Shown here: piece after piece, positions 16,411 through 24,748 of the stretch
Position numbering within the stretch: position 1 is the first letter of the stretch
Layout: every line of letters begins with the position of its first letter
Source: Actinocorallia herbida
GTDB taxonomy: Bacteria > Actinomycetota > Actinomycetes > Streptosporangiales > Streptosporangiaceae
Direction: 5' to 3'
Assembly: GCF_003751225.1 (NCBI RefSeq)
Contig: NZ_RJKE01000001.1
Coordinates: 372,001-436,000 of the forward strand
DNA length: 64,000 nt
Notes under the pieces: model-generated
Told to the model about the DNA's origin: nothing
Seen by the model: only the letters and a program-made list of their open reading frames with translations
Databases searched by the model: none
Program-made: the position numbers and the translations under genes

Positions 16411-16726
16411 CACGACCTCCACAGGTCGGTTGAATGCAGAACTATGCACTAAGTAGCCCGCGTGCACTCCGACAAACGGCCGTGGCCAAGGGCGGACAGT
16501 ACGTGCCGCGCTGCGGACACCAACGGCCTCGCGCACGACGCGAGGCATAGGCCGCCAGGATCGGTCGAGATGATCCGGGCCTCTGCGGTCTACCCCGTTT
16601 CTCCGGGGCCTGCCGGGCAAGGGCAGGCAGCCCTCCGGCGGAGACGGTGGCATCGAGTGACGTTTTCACCGGTGCCCGCTCCCGGTCCTGCGCTGCCGGT
16701 CCGGGAGCGGCACCGGTTCTCGGCCG
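16411..16726. other. Intergenic region
   Basis: These 316 bases hold the promoter region of the leftward three-gene unit starting at 16410 and, at the right, the terminator hairpin of the next leftward gene pair. No convincing gene was seen. Confidence 0.5.
16668..16717 (-). terminator. Terminator hairpin after the 85-residue gene
   Basis: A 17-bp stem (arms beginning ACCGGTGCC and ending GGCACCGGT) with one bulged C closes a 15-base loop, starting 10 bases beyond the leftward stop codon. Confidence 0.7.
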
Positions 16727-16984
16727 TCAGGCCGCAATTGGGCGCCGGTGAGGAGGGCGAGCGTAGGGGCGGAGCCGCGGGACTGGGGCCGTGCCGCGGG
16801 TGGGGAAGGTGCGCTGGAGGGCCTGGACGAGCGCGACCGGGGTGGGTGCTTCGATGAAGCCGGTTTCGGTAAGGGCCCAGAAGCTGCGGGTGTGGTTGCC
16901 GAACCAGATGGTGGTGGCGGGGAAGCGCAGGCGGAGGTAGGCCAGGGCTTCAAGGACGCTGGGGTTGTGTGCGCTGCGGCTCAC
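16727..16984 (-). CDS. Small hypothetical protein
   Basis: An 85-residue protein beginning at a GTG that overlaps the previous stop as GTGA. The sequence SVLEALAYLRLRFPATTIWFGNHTRSFWAL is well ordered; the C-terminal 25 residues are Pro/Arg-rich. I do not recognise a named domain. The overlap with the 157-residue gene upstream and the shared promoter opposite an XRE gene suggest a regulatory or signalling accessory pair. Confidence 0.65.
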   Translation of the reverse strand: MSRSAHNPSVLEALAYLRLRFPATTIWFGNHTRSFWALTETGFIEAPTPVALVQALQRTFPTRGTAPVPRLRPYARPPHRRPIAA

Positions 16985-17454
16985 GGGCGGCCCGCCTCGA
17001 ACCAGGAACGACGCACGGCTTCGGCGCGGATGAGGGCTTCGGTGAGGGCGTCGTAGGCGTGGCAGAGGATGTGCAGCTCTTCGACGGTCCGGGCCTCGGC
17101 GTGGTCCTGGACCCCGGCCATCCGCTGGTAAAGCGTGAAGGACCTTCGAGACCCCGCCAGCAGCAGCCTGCCGTCCAACGCGACTTCCCAGCCGGGCAGG
17201 TCGAGCATCGCGACCTCTGCCGCGGTGGGCGCGACCGGCCCGAGCGACCGGCGAAGCTGCTCGTCCAGCGCCTCGCGCAACTCGCGGGCGCTCCGCCGGA
17301 TCACGGTCGGATCGAAACCCGGGCGGGTGTCGCACCGCGATGCTACCCAGTCGTTCCCGAGCCGCCCGTCCCGCGTCCGTGACCGAAAGAACCACCACCC
17401 GGGGTAGCTCGCCCGCAGATGAGCGAGCCCGTCGTCTCCCAGGACTCTAGCCAT
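16981..17454 (-). CDS. Hypothetical protein divergent from an XRE regulator
   Basis: A 157-residue soluble protein starting MARVLGDDGLAHLRASYPGW, followed by WFFRSRTRDGRLGNDWVASR and a Leu/Ala-rich helical C-terminal half. No catalytic motif is evident. The ATG at 17454 follows GGAGG at the right distance; a TTG two codons earlier is less likely. It shares the 110-base divergent promoter region with the XRE/DUF397 pair and overlaps the 85-residue gene by four bases. Similar pairs occur next to XRE regulators in actinomycetes. Function unknown. Confidence 0.75.
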   Translation of the reverse strand: MARVLGDDGLAHLRASYPGWWFFRSRTRDGRLGNDWVASRCDTRPGFDPTVIRRSARELREALDEQLRRSLGPVAPTAAEVAMLDLPGWEVALDGRLLLAGSRRSFTLYQRMAGVQDHAEARTVEELHILCHAYDALTEALIRAEAVRRSWFEAGRP

Positions 17455-17564
17455 GCTCAAGCCTCCTACCGTTCGGCGAATCTGACTGTATGTGAGTCAT
17501 TGGTAACCGATTCGGCCTAGGCTCGTCGTGTCTCATCGAGAAGGTCGAGACAGTGAGGAGAGAC

Positions 17565-18386
17565 ATGCCACCCGTCGAAGGGCTCGATCCGTCCGCATCC
17601 ATCAGGCACAAAATCGCTCACGACCTGCGCTTCTTCCGTGAACAGAGGGGTCTCTCACTCGCAGATCTGGCACCCGTGATGGGCTGCCTTCGGACGGGTG
17701 TCTCGAACTACGAATACGCCCGGCAGGGCTGGAACCTGCAAGACCGCCATGCGAAGGCACTGGACGAGTTCTACGAGCTGCCCGGCCACTTCCAATGGCT
17801 CCTCCAGCAGTGCCGGAGCCGAGAGGCTGAAGACTGGTTCGCCGAACACCTGGATAAGGAGCGCAAAGCGTCGCAGATCAGTCTCGCTGAACTAGGCCAG
17901 GTTCCGGGCCTGTTCCAAACCGAGGCCTACGCCCGCGCGATCCTCATCGAGGCGGGCTCGCTCGCCCTCGAAGCGCAGTTGGTGAAGCGGATGGAACGGC
18001 AGCAGATCCTTAGCCGAAAAGACCCTCCGCATGTGTGGGCCCTGCTGGACGAGTCCATCCTTGATCGCCGCATCGGCGGCTGGGACGTCATGAAACCACA
18101 GCTTGAATGGCTGATCGACCTCTCAGCACGGCGCAACATCAGCATCCGAATAGTCCCTCTTTCGGCAGGTTGGCACCCCGGCCTATCCTCGTCCTTCAAG
18201 GTCCTGGACGTCGAGGGAAGGCGCTTCGCCTACACCGAGACCACAGGCGGCGGCCGACTGACCGCCGACCGAACCGAGGTCGAAGGCTTCGCCCTGCGCT
18301 ACCGACAGATCGGTGCGAAGGCTCTACCCGAACAGATCTCCCGAGAGATCATCACCGCAACCCTGGAGGCCGACGATGGAGCGTGA
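17565..18386 (+). CDS. XRE-family regulator with DUF5753
   Basis: A 273-residue regulator. The HTH covers about residues 15-70 (LRFFREQRGLSLADLAPVMG, then TGVSNYEYARQGW). DUF5753 follows (DKERKASQISLAELGQVPGLFQTEAYARAI ... ISIRIVPLSAGWHPGLSSSF). The ATG at 17565 follows GAGGAG; an in-frame GTG lies at 17553. The gene overlaps the following DUF397 gene by 11 bases, the usual arrangement of this regulator/partner pair. An inverted repeat TGTCTC/GAGACA (17529-17552) lies just before the RBS. Confidence 0.9.
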   Translation: MPPVEGLDPSASIRHKIAHDLRFFREQRGLSLADLAPVMGCLRTGVSNYEYARQGWNLQDRHAKALDEFYELPGHFQWLLQQCRSREAEDWFAEHLDKERKASQISLAELGQVPGLFQTEAYARAILIEAGSLALEAQLVKRMERQQILSRKDPPHVWALLDESILDRRIGGWDVMKPQLEWLIDLSARRNISIRIVPLSAGWHPGLSSSFKVLDVEGRRFAYTETTGGGRLTADRTEVEGFALRYRQIGAKALPEQISREIITATLEADDGA

Positions 18387-18552
18387 CTGGTTCAAGAGCA
18401 GCTACAGCCAGGGAGACAACACCGACTGCCTGGAAGTCGCCTTCACCGGTGGCACCCGCCTCGTTCGCGACAGCAAGAACCCCTCCGGCCCCGTCCTCAC
18501 CCTGACTGTCGCTAGCTACCGAGACCTCCTCGCCACCCTGAAGTCGCAGTGA
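18376..18552 (+). CDS. DUF397 protein
   Basis: A 58-residue protein starting MERDWFKSSYSQGDNTDCLEV, the family hallmark (W-x-KSS-x-S, then a conserved Cys-x-E), followed by VRDSKNPSGPVLTL. DUF397 proteins are the small partners of XRE/DUF5753 regulators and are thought to act as antagonists or toxin-antitoxin-like partners. It overlaps the end of the regulator gene. Confidence 0.9.
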   Translation: MERDWFKSSYSQGDNTDCLEVAFTGGTRLVRDSKNPSGPVLTLTVASYRDLLATLKSQ

Positions 18553-18662
18553 AGATGTTCGGGTCGCCGGTTCCTTTGCTTAGCTCCGCCCACACGGGCG
18601 CGGCTTCCAGACCGAGCGACCGCGGCTAGGTGAGGGAGCGTGGGACTGCTGGATAGACAGGG

Positions 18663-21600
18663 CTATCCGGCGGTCACCTTGGCGTAGTGGAAGACGTCTG
18701 CGGGCATCGCGTTTCGGAGCTCCCACAGAATGCGCATGGGGCGCTCTCCCTCATGCGACAGGTAGGTCATCGGGCCGGCGTAGAGGTAGGGCGGAGCGCC
18801 TGCCTTGGTTTCGCGGAGGAAGAGGTGGACCGTGGAGCCGCGGGAGACGTGGTGGATGTAGCGCTGTCCGTCGCGTGACGACTCGCGGGTTTCAGATTGG
18901 CTCTCCCACTGGAACAACTGCGGCGTGATGGCCCGGTCGTTGTACATCGTCGAGGGCTTGAATCCCTTGCCAGTCTTATTGATCGTGACGAAGAATAGGT
19001 CAGCCTTCTCTTCGTCAACCCATCGAATGCCCTGAACCCAAGATCGAGGCTTCTCGATACCGAAAGAAGAAAGAATCTCATCTTTGCTGTACCTGGCGTG
19101 CAGCCGAAGAGGCAGGTGGCTGATTTCTGGGATGGTTGACATGACCCGGTGAATGCGGCTGAGGAGAACGTCTGTTACCTGGATCAGTTCTTCGCGGCGG
19201 GAAGGATGATCCCAGAGCCGGCCGACATTGTCGTCGAACTCGCTGAGTGGACGACTGCTGTCCATAAGGGCGTGGAGCATGGCGAGGAGGCGCTGTTCTA
19301 TAGGAGACGCTGTGGTGAGTGATGGTGGTGTGGGTTGCTCCAGCGTCTCCTTGAGGAAGGTAATGCGCTGGCGGTCGTCGAGGTGCAGCATTCGGCTGAA
19401 CGTCCGGCCGAGCAAGTCGTCATCGCGCCCGTCAGGTACCGGACGATGGTCGAGACCAGCTTCGCGACGAAGCCGGGCCCAGCCTCCACGGGTGCCCCCA
19501 TAAAGGTCTTCGAGTTCACGCCCGGTGCGCTGCAAGTATTCGGACAACGACGGATCGTCCAAGGCTCGCAGTTCAGCCACAGCTTCGGCACGGCGGAAGC
19601 TCAGCGCATGTTTGATGCTTGCTAGGACCGACTTACTGACTTCGCGATCAAGGTCGATCGCACATCCCGCGGGAAGTGTCGGAAAGCCATCCTTGACGGC
19701 ATCTTCGAGCTCACCTCGGGGAACGCCAGTGAGGGCGCTGAGGTTGCGGTCGAAGCGGAACTCCTTCCGCTGGGTGCCCACGAAGTCGAGCACCGTGAGG
19801 ACAGGCTTGTCCCTGGTGATGCGTAGGCCCCGGCCCAGCTGCTGAAGGAAGACCGTGGCACTGTTGGTAGGCCGAAGGAAGAGCACGGTGTTGATCGAGG
19901 GAACATCGACGCCCTCGTTGAATAGATCAACAGTGAAGACGGCCTTCAATGATCCATCACGTAGCTGAACCAATGCGTTTTCGCGCTGCTCACGCGTCAT
20001 CGCTGAAGTCACCGCCTGAGCGGGAATTCCGCGTTGGTTGAAACGATCGGCCATGTACTCGGCGTGCTTGATACTGACGCAGAATCCGACCGCCTTCATC
20101 GTGTCAAGCTCGCCAAGCTTGTCTTGCACCGCCTGAACGATGAGACTGACGCGGGTATCCAGGCTTGTGTACAGATCCTCAAGTTGCTTGACGTCATACC
20201 CAGCGCCGCGTCGCCAGGCCACGCTAGATAGATCGACGTCATCGTGGATACCGAAGTAGTGGAACGGAGCGAGAAGACCCTGCTCTAGCGCCTCCCAGAG
20301 TCGGAGTTCGACCGTCGGAGCGCCCCCGTCAAACCAATGCAAGATGGAGGCCCCGTCTGTGCGCTCCGGGGTAGCCGTGAGGCCGAGTAGAGATTTGGGG
20401 CTCAGTTGATCGAGCAGGTTCGCGTAAGTCTTTGCAGCTGCATGGTGAAACTCATCTACGATGACCATGTCGAATTGATCGGCGGCCAACTGGGTGAGAC
20501 CGTTCAGCGATTGGATGGAAGCAAACACGTGCTTCCACTGGTGAGGACGTTGTCCGTCTACGAAGAGTTCGCCAAAGGAACCGTCCTTGAGGACTGTTCT
20601 GAAGGTATGGAGGCTCTGGAGCAGGATCTCCTTCGTGTGGGCGACGAAGAGTAGCGAGTCGACTTTTCCTTGGTCGAGAAGGCGTTTGTAGTCGAGGGCG
20701 GCGACTATCGTCTTCCCTGTCCCGGTGGCCATGACAACGAGATTGCGCCAGTGGCCGTGCTCCACCCGGGCTGCTTCTAGCTCATCCAAGATCTCTTGCT
20801 GGTAGCCATATGGGGTGACGTCGATATTGGCGATCTGTAGTTTGTTTGCACCATTGAGATTGCTTTGGCTGAGCGCCTTCGTGAGCCGGTCTCCGTCGCG
20901 TTCATGGTCGTACGGTTCAAACGACGGGTCGTTCCAGTACTCATCGAAGGTTGCGGCGAAGGTTTCAAGAATTGGTCCATGCTCTGCGCGGGCAAGTCGG
21001 ACATTCCATTCCAAGCCATCTAGCATTGCGGAGCGAGAAAGGTTCGAAGACCCGATATAGGCAGTGTCGAGAGTTGAACTGCGGCGGAAGAGCCACGCTT
21101 TTGCATGCAGCCTGGTGCGCTGTACATCGTAGGAGATGCGTAGTTCGGCACCCAACTCGACCAGTCGGTCGACCGCGCTCTTGTCCGTAGCGCCCATATA
21201 GGTCGTGGTGATAATGCGGAGCTTGCCACCCCGGTCGAGAAAGCTCTTAAGCGCGCTTTCGATAAGCCGTAGTCCCTGCCACTTGAGGAAGGCGCAGAGT
21301 AGATCAACTTGGTCTGCGGAAGCGAGTTCCTTGATGACCTCGGGACCGATTTTGGGCTGGTCGCGGCCGTTGACAAGGAGCGCCGAGGACGAGAACGGGA
21401 TATCGGGACGCTTAAGGTAGGAGACGGTGCCGTCTGGTTGGACTCCCGCCGCGATTTCTAGCAGGACATCACGGCTCGCCGCGAGGTGATCCTCCTCCCT
21501 GACCGATCCAGCTACGACGTCAGCGATGGCAGCGCCGATGCGGTTAGCCACCTCGACCTGTTGGGAGACCGGGTCTTCGCTGGCCTCGCCGGTCACCTTG

Positions 21601-21764
21601 AGCGCCTGCCTCACCAAAAGCGCAACGTGCTTGACCAGGACATCGACGGCCTCGGATTCTTCAAGATCGCGCCGATGGACCAGGTTCGTGTCGACCCTCC
21701 CGAGCCTCTCCTGGAGGTGCTCGGTGATGGGTTGTTCGTAGACGCCGGGGGCAAGATCCGTCAT
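18663..21764 (-). CDS. PLD-nuclease/SF2-helicase/DUF3427 protein, probable phage defence
   Basis: A 1033-residue protein. Residues about 130-300 form a phospholipase-D-type domain with H-A-K-A-W-L-F...IGSSN (one HKD motif). The SF2 helicase follows: Walker A MATGTGKT, DEFHH (motif II), GLTATPERTDG (III), and QQLGRGLR (VI). The C-terminal 250 residues match DUF3427, ending AGPMTYLSHEGERPM. The likely role is ATP-driven cutting of foreign DNA, with DUF3427 perhaps reading DNA features. The ATG at 21764 is chosen because the 50 codons upstream look non-coding. It diverges from an SRA-like nuclease gene over 148 bases. Its composition is clearly less GC-rich than the core genes. Confidence 0.9.
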   Translation of the reverse strand: MTDLAPGVYEQPITEHLQERLGRVDTNLVHRRDLEESEAVDVLVKHVALLVRQALKVTGEASEDPVSQQVEVANRIGAAIADVVAGSVREEDHLAASRDVLLEIAAGVQPDGTVSYLKRPDIPFSSSALLVNGRDQPKIGPEVIKELASADQVDLLCAFLKWQGLRLIESALKSFLDRGGKLRIITTTYMGATDKSAVDRLVELGAELRISYDVQRTRLHAKAWLFRRSSTLDTAYIGSSNLSRSAMLDGLEWNVRLARAEHGPILETFAATFDEYWNDPSFEPYDHERDGDRLTKALSQSNLNGANKLQIANIDVTPYGYQQEILDELEAARVEHGHWRNLVVMATGTGKTIVAALDYKRLLDQGKVDSLLFVAHTKEILLQSLHTFRTVLKDGSFGELFVDGQRPHQWKHVFASIQSLNGLTQLAADQFDMVIVDEFHHAAAKTYANLLDQLSPKSLLGLTATPERTDGASILHWFDGGAPTVELRLWEALEQGLLAPFHYFGIHDDVDLSSVAWRRGAGYDVKQLEDLYTSLDTRVSLIVQAVQDKLGELDTMKAVGFCVSIKHAEYMADRFNQRGIPAQAVTSAMTREQRENALVQLRDGSLKAVFTVDLFNEGVDVPSINTVLFLRPTNSATVFLQQLGRGLRITRDKPVLTVLDFVGTQRKEFRFDRNLSALTGVPRGELEDAVKDGFPTLPAGCAIDLDREVSKSVLASIKHALSFRRAEAVAELRALDDPSLSEYLQRTGRELEDLYGGTRGGWARLRREAGLDHRPVPDGRDDDLLGRTFSRMLHLDDRQRITFLKETLEQPTPPSLTTASPIEQRLLAMLHALMDSSRPLSEFDDNVGRLWDHPSRREELIQVTDVLLSRIHRVMSTIPEISHLPLRLHARYSKDEILSSFGIEKPRSWVQGIRWVDEEKADLFFVTINKTGKGFKPSTMYNDRAITPQLFQWESQSETRESSRDGQRYIHHVSRGSTVHLFLRETKAGAPPYLYAGPMTYLSHEGERPMRILWELRNAMPADVFHYAKVTAG

Positions 21765-21912
21765 AGCCAGCCAACATAGCGCCCCGACAGCCCGCCGAAC
21801 TGAAATTCTCGGTAGCTGCCTACGGCGACAGCTCCTACCAAGCCCCTCTCCCTGCCGGCAGAGGTATAGCCCGCGGGTGCATCTTGTCGGTGGATACCGA
21901 TAAATTCCGGAC

Positions 21913-22941
21913 ATGTCGACTCAGAGTCTTGAGCTTGTTCCAGGGATGTTGACGACCAGGGCGGAGGTCGCTACTGCCTACGGAGGGTCGCGGTTCAGTG
22001 GCATTGAGGTGTCGAAGAAGACGAACATGATCTTTATCTACTCAGACCCGGAGGCCGGAGAGGAATACGGATACACCTTCGATGGCCTGGCCGAGCCGGA
22101 CGAGCAAGGGCCCTTGTACCTGTACACGGGTGAGGGCAAGGAAGACCAAGAGCTCACGAAGGGTAACGCTTCACTGCATAGGGCACGTGAAGACGGGCGG
22201 CCAATACACCTGTTCGTTGCTGACGGCGTTGTAGTGAACGAGGCCACGGGGCGGAAGACTGGAACAAAGCAGCAGCGCTACCTCGGTCAGATGATGCTCG
22301 ACGAAGTGCAGCCGTTCGAAATGCGACGCGCAGTAGGGCCCAGTGGAGAGCGCCACGTCATCGTGTTTCGCTTTCGCCCGGACTCGGCAGCCAGATACCC
22401 CGCAGTGTTTCAGGCTAGGGATGGGGTAAGAGCTGCATCAAAGACGGAGCAGGTAACGCTGGAGGTCGAGCCGACGAGCGTGATGGAAGCGCGGTTCGCG
22501 GCCTCCGTCCAGGTGGAGACCGAGGCGCACCACACGAACGAGACGGTAGCGAAGATCACTGGCGGACTATCGACCGTGGTTCGTCGGGAAGGAGAGCTGA
22601 CCACGGCCTACAAGGACTTCTTGGTGGAGCGCGGGCATACCGTCAAGCGCTTCCAGATCACGGTCGCAGGTGTCGCGGGCGCGCTGATGACTGATCTCTA
22701 CGACGTCACAGACAACGTGCTCTACGAAGCCAAAGGTGCAGCCCGCCGCACTGACGTACGCCTGGCGATCGGTCAGCTGCTTGACTACCGGCGCCATATC
22801 GAAACTCCGCCAGGACTGCGGCTCGCTGTGCTCCTCCCCAGCGAACCCGGAGATGACCTGCGGGACTTGCTGCAACGAGAGAACATCGCGCTCGTCACCC
22901 GTACAGCAGATGGGTTTGCAGGTTTCCCTGTCGGAATCTGA
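21913..22941 (+). CDS. SRA-like domain fused to a PD-(D/E)XK nuclease: modification-dependent restriction candidate
   Basis: A 342-residue protein. Residues 10-165 (TRAEVATAYGGSRFSGIEVS, LYLYTGEGKEDQELTKGNASL, RYLGQ, ERHVIVFRF) match the ScoMcrA-like SRA domain that reads modified or phosphorothioated DNA. Residues 220-342 look like a PD-(D/E)XK nuclease, with LYDVTDNVLYEAKGAARR giving D...E-x-K, then a Gln-containing helix (IGQLLDYRR). No HNH domain is present, unlike ScoMcrA. No clear SD precedes the ATG at 21913. It is divergent from the PLD-helicase and may form a type IV-like system with it. Function is inferred from domains. Confidence 0.75.
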   Translation: MSTQSLELVPGMLTTRAEVATAYGGSRFSGIEVSKKTNMIFIYSDPEAGEEYGYTFDGLAEPDEQGPLYLYTGEGKEDQELTKGNASLHRAREDGRPIHLFVADGVVVNEATGRKTGTKQQRYLGQMMLDEVQPFEMRRAVGPSGERHVIVFRFRPDSAARYPAVFQARDGVRAASKTEQVTLEVEPTSVMEARFAASVQVETEAHHTNETVAKITGGLSTVVRREGELTTAYKDFLVERGHTVKRFQITVAGVAGALMTDLYDVTDNVLYEAKGAARRTDVRLAIGQLLDYRRHIETPPGLRLAVLLPSEPGDDLRDLLQRENIALVTRTADGFAGFPVGI

Positions 22942-23088
22942 ATGGCAGGGTACCGGTCGCTGGCGCACGCTCATGAGGTGTGCTTGTCGATGACGGTGAC
23001 CGGTGACGTGGTGTGCTGGTAGAGGGAGATCCCCTGCCCCCGCATCGTGCTATTACCGACGCCGTCCAGCGGAGCGTGAGTTCTCTAC

Positions 23089-23650
23089 CTACGTCGAAGC
23101 GGAGTGGGACGTGTCGGGTAGAGGGGCGTAGCGGTAGAGCCAGTTGATTTGGAGTTTTCCGGCCGTTGTGAGTCGGTGATGGTTGTGGGCGCCGGGTGTG
23201 AGGGTCTCTTCGTTGGGGCGGACGAGGCCGACTGACCAGAGGAGCTGGCCGTCGTTGGCCCACAGGCCAAGGAAGAGGAGTCCCTCCTCGTGCACTTCTG
23301 AGGGGATGTCCCACTCGGCTTCCTTGCGTGCGTACTTGCAGCCGATGTCCAGGTCGCAGATGGCGATCTCCGTCGTGTGGCCGTCGGGGAACCCGAGTTC
23401 GCGCTGCACGGCGATCTCGGCGAGGCCGCCAAAGTGGTCCTTCTCGGTCTTGTGGAGTTGGTCCCAGTGGTGACGGCCAGTGCGCTCGGCTGTCGAGTGC
23501 CATGTCGAAGGCGTTACGGAAGGCTTTGGCGAAGCGCAGGCCAGCGGGGTCCGCGCGTTTGATCGCGCTGGCGACCAAGGCCAGCTCTGAGTCCTCGGTA
23601 GGAGGTCGGTGGTCACGTCGCACGTGCTGGACGGTAGACGGCAGAGGCAT
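23089..23650 (-). pseudogene. Frameshifted NaeI-family type II restriction endonuclease
   Basis: Two frames are needed to read this gene. From 23650 the frame gives ...DSELALVASAIKRADPAGLR to FDMALDS, and near 23488-23490 it must shift by one base to continue ERTGRHHWDQLHKTEKDHFG, LDIGCKYARKEAEW, LLFLGLWANDG, to the stop at 23089. The E-R-T-G-R...W..L.K.EK.H block and the DxxCKY block are the NaeI family signature; the acidic residue and Lys of that block belong to the catalytic site. NaeI cuts GCCGGC. No cytosine methyltransferase gene lies nearby, so an intact enzyme would be dangerous, and loss by frameshift is plausible. A sequencing error is the alternative. Confidence 0.75.
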
Positions 23651-23826
23651 TGGCCGGGTGTGGATGTCTGAAGGGTCTTCGCCTCGTAGACGTTTCGCCG
23701 GATGCTGAGCGTGATGAGGGCAGCGGGAGCGGGTTTCGGGTACGCCTTTGCGGGAGGTCACGTTGTGTTACTTCAAGATCGCGGGTGGGGCTGGTTGGGG
23801 GTTTGGGGTTGTTCTGTTCTTGGGGC

Positions 23827-23882
23827 TTGACGTGGATGTCGGCGGGGGCTGATGCTCTTATCTGTGAATAGTTTCTCAGATA
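23827..23882 (+). promoter_or_regulatory. Promoter and 24-bp palindromic operator of the prephenate dehydratase operon
   Basis: TTGACG at 23827-23832 is a -35-like box. The palindrome at 23859-23882 has arms TATCTGTGAA and TTCTCAGATA (9 of 10 paired) around TAGT. Its core CTGTGAA-N4-TTCTCAG is nearly the same as the operator at 27101-27124. A TetR-type repressor encoded at 26377-27006 is the natural candidate to bind both. The core also fits TGTGA-N6-TCTCA, a weak CRP-like pattern. Confidence 0.6.
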
Positions 23883-23908
23883 GTTACCCGCGTAGCCTCG
23901 GCGAGGCT

Positions 23909-24748
23909 GTGGCGTTTCTTGGGCCGGCTGGGACGTTCACGCATCAGGCCGTGATGGCGGATCCGGTGCTGGCCGGGAAGCGGCAGGTGCCGGTTTCGAC
24001 AGCGGCGGGGGTTGTGGAGGCCGTGCGGGCGGGGGTGGTGGGGTTCGGGGTGCTGGCCTGGGAGAACTCGGTCGCGGGGTTGGTGGGGGCGACGTTGGAT
24101 CTGCTGGCGACGCCGCCGGAGCGGGGGGCGTCGGTGTGGATCGAGCGGTCGGTGGAGATTCCTGTTGCGTTCTCGCTTTGGGGGCGGGGTGGGGCTTCGT
24201 TTGAGGAGATCTCCGTGGTCGCGTCGCACAGCCATGCGCTTGCGCAGTGCGAGGGGTGGTTGCGGGGGGCGCTGCCTGGGGCGGCGCTGCTGGCGACGCA
24301 TTCGACGGTGGCGGCGCGAGGCACAGCGGCGGCCGACGCCACGGGACGGACTGCGGCGATCGGTGCACCGGGGGTCGTCGTGGCTGATGGGCTGGAGGTG
24401 CTTGCAGACGGGGTGGCCGACGAGGCTGCGGCGAGTACCCGGTTCGTGGTGCTCAGCCAGGGGGCTCCGGCGGGTGGCGAAGACGGTGAGCGGACCCTGC
24501 TGGCCTGCTTTCAGCCTGTGAACAGGCCCGGGTCGCTGCTGCCGATTCTGGAGCCGTTCGCGCTGGCCGGTGTTGACCTGCTGCATATCGAGTCGCGGCC
24601 TACGCGTCGGAAGCTTGGGGACTACTACTTCCTGCTGGAGGTCGCGGCCGGTCCTGCGCGACTCGGCGGGGTACTTGCGGCGCTGGCGGAGGCGCGGATG
24701 CGGGTGCGGGTACTGGGGGCGCTGCCGGGGCGTTTGGTGGCGGCGTGA
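23909..24748 (+). CDS. pheA: Prephenate dehydratase
   Basis: A 279-residue enzyme that converts prephenate to phenylpyruvate. It starts (GTG) AFLGPAGTFTHQA, has the catalytic-domain blocks FGVLAWENSVAGLV and STRFVVLSQ (TRF motif), and a C-terminal ACT domain with LLHIESRPTRRKLGDYYF, the ESRP phenylalanine-binding signature. An ATG at 23852 is in frame, but the operator lies between it and the domain, and the region before 23909 has no similarity, so GTG 23909 is preferred (moderate certainty). Its last bases overlap the MFS start (GTGA). Placement in a transporter/tailoring cluster suggests a dedicated pathway copy rather than the housekeeping one. Confidence 0.9.
   Translation: MAFLGPAGTFTHQAVMADPVLAGKRQVPVSTAAGVVEAVRAGVVGFGVLAWENSVAGLVGATLDLLATPPERGASVWIERSVEIPVAFSLWGRGGASFEEISVVASHSHALAQCEGWLRGALPGAALLATHSTVAARGTAAADATGRTAAIGAPGVVVADGLEVLADGVADEAAASTRFVVLSQGAPAGGEDGERTLLACFQPVNRPGSLLPILEPFALAGVDLLHIESRPTRRKLGDYYFLLEVAAGPARLGGVLAALAEARMRVRVLGALPGRLVAA

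Noticed and set aside
23862-23879. The pheA operator as a CRP site (TGTGA-N6-TCTCA)
   Set aside because: One half deviates, and the close match with the palindrome at 27104-27121 beside tetR fits a TetR operator better.
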